Assembly: GCF_004210215.2 (NCBI RefSeq)
Contig: NZ_CP067394.1
Coordinates: 1 to 64,000, forward strand
Direction of reading: 5' to 3'
Source of the DNA: Cryobacterium sp. SO1
Lineage (GTDB): Bacteria; Actinomycetota; Actinomycetes; Actinomycetales; Microbacteriaceae
Length of the DNA stretch: 64,000 nucleotides
Under the pieces are notes generated by a model that had not been told where the DNA came from, did not search any database, and saw nothing but the letters and a program-made list of their open reading frames with translations. Position numbers and translations under genes: made by a program. Numbering within the stretch: position 1 is the first letter of the stretch; each line of letters begins with the position of its first letter. Positions 58,940-64,000 of the stretch are shown here, piece after piece.

Positions 58940-60144
58940 AGCAGCTCCCGCAGCAGGGTGTCCAGGGCCTCGACGCCGGCGACGCAGTCCTCGAGGGTGG
59001 CGAACTCGTCGGGCGAGTGCGAGATGCCGGTGGGGTTGCGCACGAACAGCATCGCGGTGGGCACGCGGGCAGCGAGCACCCCCGCATCGTGGCCGGCGCC
59101 AGCGGCCAGCGCGGGCAGCCCGCCGAGCGTGCGGACGAGCCGGGCGGCCAACTCGGGGTCGAAGGTGACGGTGCTCGTCCAGGAGTCCTCCACCACGGAG
59201 GTGGAGCAGCCGGCGTGCGGCGCCTGCACCCGTGCGGTGATCTCGGCCACCACGGCGCGGGCCTGGGCGTCGGTCTCGGCGCGCGCATCCAGCCAGGCGT
59301 GCACGACGGAGGGGATCACGTTGGTGCCGCCGGGCACGGCCTCGATGCGTCCCACCGTGGCGCGGGACCCGGGGCTGGCCAGGGCCGCCTGCTGCACGGA
59401 CACGATGGCGTGCGCGGCGGCGACCATCGGGTCACGCCGGTCGGTCATCGGGGTGGCGCCGGCGTGGTTGCCCTGCCCGGTGAAGCTCAGCCGCCAGCGG
59501 CCGTGCGCGAGGATCGACGAGGCCACCGCGAGGGGCTCACGGAGATCGATCAGTCCCCGGCCCTGTTCCACATGCAGTTCGAGGAATATACCGATGCGGT
59601 CCAGGGACTCCTGGTCCCGGCCCAGGTGCGCGGGGTCGAGGCCGGCCGTCGCCGCGGCCTCGCCGAGGGTGATGCCGGCCCGGTCGGTGAGGGCGCGGGC
59701 CCGGTTGGCGTCGATGGCACCGGAGAGCAACCGGGAGCCGAGGCAGGCCACGCCGAAGCGGGAACCCTCCTCCTCGGCGAAGACCAGGACCGCGCAGGGC
59801 CGGCCGGGCGTGAAGCCGGCGGCCTGCAGCCGGGCGACGGCCTCGAGCGCGGAGACCACGCCGAGCGGCCCGTCGTAGGCGCCGCCGCCGGGCACGGAGT
59901 CGAGGTGGCTGCCGACCACCACGGCATCCGACCCCGGTGCGCCCCACCAGGCCCAGGTGTTGCCGTTGCGGTCCACCTCCACGTTCAGTCCGAGGCGCTC
60001 GGCGCGTTCGGTGAACCAGGCCCGCAGTTCGAGGTCGGCGCTCTGCCAGAGGTGCCGGGAGTAGCCGCCGGCGCGCCGGTCGCGACCGGTGTCGGCGATC
60101 TCGTCGAGACCGGCGAGCACGCCGTGAGCGACGAGGTCAGGCAT
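58936..60144 (-). CDS. M20-family amidohydrolase (allantoate/carbamoylase-like) in hut operon
   Basis: The 402-residue protein belongs to the M20/M28 di-zinc amidohydrolases with N-carbamoyl-L-amino-acid hydrolases and allantoate amidohydrolases. Metal and catalytic residues are in [37 protein letters not shown] and [10 protein letters not shown]; the lid dimerisation domain has [14 protein letters not shown]. It sits between hutU and hutF, overlapping both genes (8 and 4 bp), so it is surely part of the pathway. It may deformylate N-formyl-glutamate in place of HutG. That function is inference. Confidence 0.88.
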   Translation of the reverse strand: MPDLVAHGVLAGLDEIADTGRDRRAGGYSRHLWQSADLELRAWFTERAERLGLNVEVDRNGNTWAWWGAPGSDAVVVGSHLDSVPGGGAYDGPLGVVSALEAVARLQAAGFTPGRPCAVLVFAEEEGSRFGVACLGSRLLSGAIDANRARALTDRAGITLGEAAATAGLDPAHLGRDQESLDRIGIFLELHVEQGRGLIDLREPLAVASSILAHGRWRLSFTGQGNHAGATPMTDRRDPMVAAAHAIVSVQQAALASPGSRATVGRIEAVPGGTNVIPSVVHAWLDARAETDAQARAVVAEITARVQAPHAGCSTSVVEDSWTSTVTFDPELAARLVRTLGGLPALAAGAGHDAGVLAARVPTAMLFVRNPTGISHSPDEFATLEDCVAGVEALDTLLRELL

Positions 60145-61933
60145 CGGGCGCATCCGTGACTGTCGTACCGGCAGCGGTATCGGTCTCCCACATCGGCACC
60201 CGCAGGCCACGCTCGCGGGCCACCTCTTCGGCGCGTTCGTAGCCGGCGTCAACGTGGCGCATCACTCCGGTGCCGGGGTCGTTGACGAGCACCCGGGAGA
60301 TCTTCTCGGCGGCCAGCTGCGTGCCGTCAGCGACTATCACCTGGCCGGCGTGGATGCTGCGGCCGATGCCGACCCCGCCGCCGTGGTGGATCGACACCCA
60401 GGTGGCGCCGGACGCGGTGTTCAGCAGCGCGTTCAGCAGCGGCCAGTCGGCGATGGCATCCGAGCCGTCTTTCATGCCCTCGGTCTCGCGGTAGGGCGAG
60501 GCCACCGATCCGGAGTCGAGGTGGTCGCGGCCGATCACGATCGGGGCGGACAGCTCGCCGGAGGCGACCATCTGATTGAATGTGAGCCCGGCGAGGTGGC
60601 GTTCCTGGTAGCCGAGCCAGCAGATGCGGGCGGGCAGGCCCTCGAAGGGCACCTTCTCGCCGGCCGCGGTGATCCAGCGGCGCAGGTGTTCGTCGTGAGG
60701 GAAGAGTTCGACGATGGCTCTGTCGGTGGCGGCGATGTCGGCCGGGTCACCGGAGAGCGCGGCCCAGCGGAACGGGCCCTTGCCCTCGGCGAAGAGCGGC
60801 CGGATATAGGCCGGCACGAAGCCGGGGAAGTCGAACGCCCGCTCGCAGCCGCCGAGCAGCGCCTCGGCGCGGATGGAGTTGCCGTAGTCGAAGACCTCGG
60901 CGCCGTACATCTGGAAGTCGACCATGGCCTGCACCTGCTTGGCCATCGAGGCGCGGGCCCGGTCGGTGAACTCCTCAGGCTTCTCGGCCGCGTAGGCGTG
61001 CCACTCGGCCACCGTGACGCCCTCGGGCAGGTAGGCGAGCGGGTCGTGGGCGCTGGTCTGGTCGGTGACGATGTCGATGGGCACCTCCCGGGCGAAGAGC
61101 TCGGCGAAGACCGTGGCGGCGTTGCCCACCAGGCCCACCGACAGCGGCCGGCGCTCGGCCTTGGCGGTGAGCACCCGGGCGAGGGCGTCGTCGAGGTCGT
61201 CGGTCATCTCGTCGAGGTAGCCGTGTTCGACCCGGCGGGCCAGGCGGGACGGGTCGACGTCGACGATGAGCACAACACCCTCGTTGAGGGTGACCGCCAT
61301 GGGCTGGGCGCCGCCCATGCCGCCGGCGCCGCCGGTGAGGGTGAGGGTGCCGGCCAGGGTGCCGTTACTGTGCTTGTATTTCCCGTCCTTTCGGGCGGCG
61401 AGCTTGGCGGCCACGGCGGCGAAGGTCTCGTAGGTGCCCTGCAGGATGCCCTGGGTGCCGATGTAGATCCAGGAGCCGGCGGTCATCTGGCCGTACATGG
61501 TGAGGCCGAGGGCCTCGAGCTTGCGGAACTCCGGCCAGGTGGCCCAGTCGCCGACGAGGTTGGAGTTGGCGATCAGCACCCGGGGAGCCCACTCGTGGGT
61601 GCGGAACACACCCACCGGCTTGCCGGACTGCACGAGCAGGGTTTCGTCCTTCTCGAGCGTGGTGAGGGTGCGCACGATCGCGTCGTAGGCCGCCCAGTTA
61701 CGGGCGGCCTTGCCGGTACCGCCGTAGACCACGAGCTTCTCCGGGTGCTCGGCGACGTCGGGGTCGAGGTTGTTCATCAGCATCCGCAGCGGGCCCTCGG
61801 TCTGCCAGCTCTTCGCCGTGAGGGTGGTGCCGCGGGCGGCGCGCACCACGCGCGGCGGATGCGGATCGGTGGGCGGCGCATCCGTCGGCGGGGTGTTGGT
61901 GCCGGTCGGGCTGGTCTCGGGCAGGTCGGTCAT
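60137..61933 (-). CDS. hutU: Urocanate hydratase
   Basis: HutU converts urocanate to imidazolone propionate using a tightly bound NAD. The 598-residue protein begins with a Pro/Thr-rich tail of about 25 residues, then has the family stretches [43 protein letters not shown] and [14 protein letters not shown]. The length is slightly longer than the usual 550-560. It lies 46 bp after hutH and overlaps the M20 gene by eight bases. Confidence 0.96.
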   Translation of the reverse strand: MTDLPETSPTGTNTPPTDAPPTDPHPPRVVRAARGTTLTAKSWQTEGPLRMLMNNLDPDVAEHPEKLVVYGGTGKAARNWAAYDAIVRTLTTLEKDETLLVQSGKPVGVFRTHEWAPRVLIANSNLVGDWATWPEFRKLEALGLTMYGQMTAGSWIYIGTQGILQGTYETFAAVAAKLAARKDGKYKHSNGTLAGTLTLTGGAGGMGGAQPMAVTLNEGVVLIVDVDPSRLARRVEHGYLDEMTDDLDDALARVLTAKAERRPLSVGLVGNAATVFAELFAREVPIDIVTDQTSAHDPLAYLPEGVTVAEWHAYAAEKPEEFTDRARASMAKQVQAMVDFQMYGAEVFDYGNSIRAEALLGGCERAFDFPGFVPAYIRPLFAEGKGPFRWAALSGDPADIAATDRAIVELFPHDEHLRRWITAAGEKVPFEGLPARICWLGYQERHLAGLTFNQMVASGELSAPIVIGRDHLDSGSVASPYRETEGMKDGSDAIADWPLLNALLNTASGATWVSIHHGGGVGIGRSIHAGQVIVADGTQLAAEKISRVLVNDPGTGVMRHVDAGYERAEEVARERGLRVPMWETDTAAGTTVTDAPDA

Positions 61934-61979
61934 GAGCGGGCTGCTTTCTCGAGAGCGTGGCGGGTCAGTGCGTGGCGGA

Positions 61980-63560
61980 TCAGTACAGCGCGCCGGTGGC
62001 GCTCTGGGCGGCGGCGAGCACGGCGCCGCTCCGCACGGAGGCGGCGACGGACTCGATCTCGGGGGAGAGGAACCGGTCGGGGCCGGGACCGGCGACCTCG
62101 CGTCGCACCTCGGCGAGCACCGCGCCGGTGGCGGGGCCGGGCTTCAGGGGTGCGCGCAGGTCGAGGGCACGGCCGGCGGTCATGACCTCGATGCCGAGCA
62201 CCCGGGCGAGGCCGTCGATGCCGGTGCGGAGCTTGCGGGCGGCGTGCCAGCCCATCGAAACGTGGTCCTCCTGCATGGCCGAGGACGGGATCGAGTCGAC
62301 CGAGGCGGGCACCGCGAGGCGCTTGAGCTCGGAGACGATGCCCGCGGCGGTGTACTGGGCGATCATCAGGCCGGAGTCGACCCCCACATCGTGGGCGAGG
62401 AACGCGGGCAGGCCGTTGCTGCGGGCCGGGTCGAGCATCCGGTCGGTGCGGCGCTCGGACATGCTCGCGACGTCGGCCACGGCGATGGCGAGGAAGTCGA
62501 GCACGTAGGCGACCGGGGCGCCGTGGCAGTTGCCGTTGGATTCGACGCGGCCGTTGATCGTGACGACGGGATTGTCGATGGCGCTGGCCAGCTCACGCTC
62601 GGCGATACGGCTCGCGTGGTCTATCGTGTCGCGGGCGGCGCCGTGCACCTGCGGGGCGCAGCGCAGCGAGTAGGCGTCCTGCACCCGGGTGCATTCCGGG
62701 GTCTTGTGGCTGGCCACGATGGGGGAGCCGGCGAGCAGGTGGCGGAGGTTGGCGGCGGAGGCCTGCTGGCCCAGCTGTGGGCGGAGGCCGGCGAGGTCGG
62801 CGGCGAAGGTGGCATCCGTGCCGAGCAGTGCCTCGATGCTCATCGCGGCGGCGATGTCGGCGGTGGCGAGCAGGGTGTGCAGGTCGTGCAGGGCCAGGCT
62901 GAGCTGGCCGAGCATGCCGTCGGTGCCGTTGATGAGGGCAAGGCCCTCCTTCTCGGCCAGCAGCACCGGTTCGAGGCCGGCGGCCGCCAGGGCGTCTGCA
63001 GCGGACAGCTCGGTGCCGGCGGCATCGCGCACGGTGCCCTCGCCCATCAGCGCCAGGGCGCAGTGGGCCAGCGGGGCCAGGTCGCCCGAGCAGCCGAGCG
63101 AGCCGTACTCGCGCACGATCGGCGTGATGCCGGCGTTGAGCAGGCCGGCATAGGCCTCGGCGGTCGACAGGCGGATGCCGGTGCGGCCGGTGAGCAGGGT
63201 GGATAGGCGCAGCAGCATCAGCGCGCGCACGGTCTCCCGCTCCACCTCGGCGCCGGAACCGGCCGCGTGCGAGCGCACCAGGCTCTGCTGCAGCCGGGTG
63301 CGGTCGGCCGACGTGATGAAGGTGGTGGCCAGGGCGCCGAACCCGGTGGAGATGCCGTAGTGCGGGGCCGCGTCGGTGGCGAGCACCTCGATGGTGGCGC
63401 GGCTGGCGGCCACGGCGGCGCGGGCGTCCTCGCCGAGGTGCACCGGGGCGTCGTGGCGGGCGACGGCGACGACATCCGCCACCGAGACCGGGCCGGTGCC
63501 CACGGTGACGGGGGCCGGAGCGGTTCTGACGGTGGGCGGGACGGTGTCGGCGGTGTGCAT
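61980..63560 (-). CDS. hutH: Histidine ammonia-lyase
   Basis: HutH deaminates histidine to urocanate through an MIO prosthetic group. The 526-residue protein has [11 protein letters not shown] near the start and the MIO-forming tripeptide at residues 157-159 in [14 protein letters not shown], so the first residue is Cys instead of Ala. Other conserved segments are [20 protein letters not shown] [18 protein letters not shown] and QEDHVSMG. The ATG at 63560 follows an AGGAG; an in-frame start at 63662 would read through the promoter palindrome. First gene of the hut operon. Confidence 0.95.
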   Translation of the reverse strand: MHTADTVPPTVRTAPAPVTVGTGPVSVADVVAVARHDAPVHLGEDARAAVAASRATIEVLATDAAPHYGISTGFGALATTFITSADRTRLQQSLVRSHAAGSGAEVERETVRALMLLRLSTLLTGRTGIRLSTAEAYAGLLNAGITPIVREYGSLGCSGDLAPLAHCALALMGEGTVRDAAGTELSAADALAAAGLEPVLLAEKEGLALINGTDGMLGQLSLALHDLHTLLATADIAAAMSIEALLGTDATFAADLAGLRPQLGQQASAANLRHLLAGSPIVASHKTPECTRVQDAYSLRCAPQVHGAARDTIDHASRIAERELASAIDNPVVTINGRVESNGNCHGAPVAYVLDFLAIAVADVASMSERRTDRMLDPARSNGLPAFLAHDVGVDSGLMIAQYTAAGIVSELKRLAVPASVDSIPSSAMQEDHVSMGWHAARKLRTGIDGLARVLGIEVMTAGRALDLRAPLKPGPATGAVLAEVRREVAGPGPDRFLSPEIESVAASVRSGAVLAAAQSATGALY

Positions 63561-63612
63561 GCTCCTATCTGACTCCTGCACGGCCTCCGCCGCAGCGGCT
63601 TTCTCCCGGTTC

Positions 63613-63632
63613 GTGTCTCGTATACGAGACAC
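63613..63632. promoter_or_regulatory. Perfect 20-bp palindrome, candidate hut operator
   Basis: GTGTCTCGTATACGAGACAC is fully palindromic and lies 53 bp before the hutH start. Its core CTCGTATACGAG has the GTATAC centre and symmetric arms typical of GntR-family (HutC-like) operators. No regulator gene is visible in the window; it may lie beyond base 64000. Confidence 0.75.
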
Positions 63633-63657
63633 ACGCCGCCATCGCCTTCGACCCGCG

Positions 63658-63706
63658 TGCACAACTCCTGCAATTTTGGCCCGAATCGGGAAGAATTGGA
63701 GGAGCA
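63658..63706. repeat. Imperfect palindrome with ACTCCTGC motif
   Basis: CAACTCCTGCAATTTTGGCC and GGGAAGAATTGGAGGAG form an imperfect palindrome in the gap between hutH and the DinB-like gene. It shares ACTCCTGC with the inverted repeat at 32510-32601 and may belong to the same family. Confidence 0.45.
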
Positions 63707-63766
63707 GGCGGGGTTAGGGTGGGCGGACGGTGGCGGGTTTGGCCGCCTCGACACTGGAGGTACCGA

Positions 63767-64000
63767 ATGCTCTCAACCGACCTGATGACGGATGCCTTCG
63801 GCCGGGTGCAGGAGGCGGTGCACGCCGTGCTGGTCGGCGCCGGGTCCGATCTGCTCGAGTTCCGTGTCGACCCAGAGGCCAACACCATCGCCTGGCTGGT
63901 CTGGCACCTCACCCGCGTACAGGACGACCATGTCTCCGACCTCATGGACGAGCCGCAGGTCTGGACGGCCGGAGGCTGGCAGAAACGCTTCAATCTTCCC
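63767..64000 (+). CDS. DinB-like (DUF664) protein, cut by window end
   Basis: The first 78 codons of a gene that runs past the window. The sequence MLSTDLMTDAFGRVQEAVH and TIAWLVWHLTRVQDDHVSD fits the DinB/DUF664 four-helix family, with the first metal-ligand His in WHLTRVQDDH. ACTGGAGG lies nine bases before the ATG. It is divergent from hutH. Mycothiol-dependent function is possible but untestable here. Confidence 0.8.
   Translation, partial: MLSTDLMTDAFGRVQEAVHAVLVGAGSDLLEFRVDPEANTIAWLVWHLTRVQDDHVSDLMDEPQVWTAGGWQKRFNLP

Noticed and set aside
63561..63662. Longer hutH start at 63662
   Set aside because: It would translate the candidate operator palindrome into an Arg-rich leader; the ATG at 63560 gives a normal family N-terminus.

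Overview
The window looks like the replication-origin end of a high-GC actinobacterial chromosome, most probably Microbacteriaceae and perhaps Cryobacterium or a close relative. The evidence is the order dnaA, oriC, dnaN, gnd, recF, DUF721, gyrB, gyrA, DUF3566, tRNA-Ile, tRNA-Ala, followed by crgA, a class E sortase, the fhaA-fhaB-pstP-rodA-pbpA-kinase-pknB block, and many GTG/TTG starts. The genus is inference. Base 1 is the first base of dnaA, so the sequence was probably linearised there.

Layout. 1-10.6 kb: replication core with oriC between dnaA and dnaN. 10.7-13.0 kb: tRNA-Ile and tRNA-Ala, then a small decayed foreign patch (a 3'-truncated type I methyltransferase gene, a shred of an IS30-type transposase, a strong hairpin). 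13.0-17.2 kb: cyclophilin, rhomboid protease, crgA, sortase and a PabA/TrpG amidotransferase; a second cluster of DnaA boxes lies between the convergent ends of the rhomboid gene and crgA. 17.3-26.2 kb (minus): growth and division signalling operon with two Ser/Thr kinases. 26.4-32.4 kb: tRNA-Leu, aldo/keto reductase, lipoprotein, luxS-mtnN pair, zinc alcohol dehydrogenase, small membrane protein.

32.8-64 kb is mostly catabolic. It holds a GH65 disaccharide phosphorylase with beta-phosphoglucomutase; a drug-type MFS exporter; a 3-hydroxybutyrate route (transporter, dehydrogenase, CoA-transferase, thiolase) with a divergent LysR regulator; a polyol route resembling the arabitol dal genes (transporter, dehydrogenase, xylulokinase) with a divergent DeoR regulator; an RseB/LolA-like protein with an ABC exporter; a MurE-like ligase; and a histidine utilisation operon (hutH, hutU, an M20 amidohydrolase, hutF, hutI) behind a perfect 20-bp palindrome.

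The least-explained signal is a family of about 65-bp palindromic elements, six copies between 30.5 and 57.5 kb, all intergenic and in every gene orientation. Next are the second DnaA-box cluster, the M20 enzyme where HutG would be expected, and the MurE-like ligase away from a division cluster. No rRNA operon, CRISPR array, intact insertion sequence or prophage was seen.
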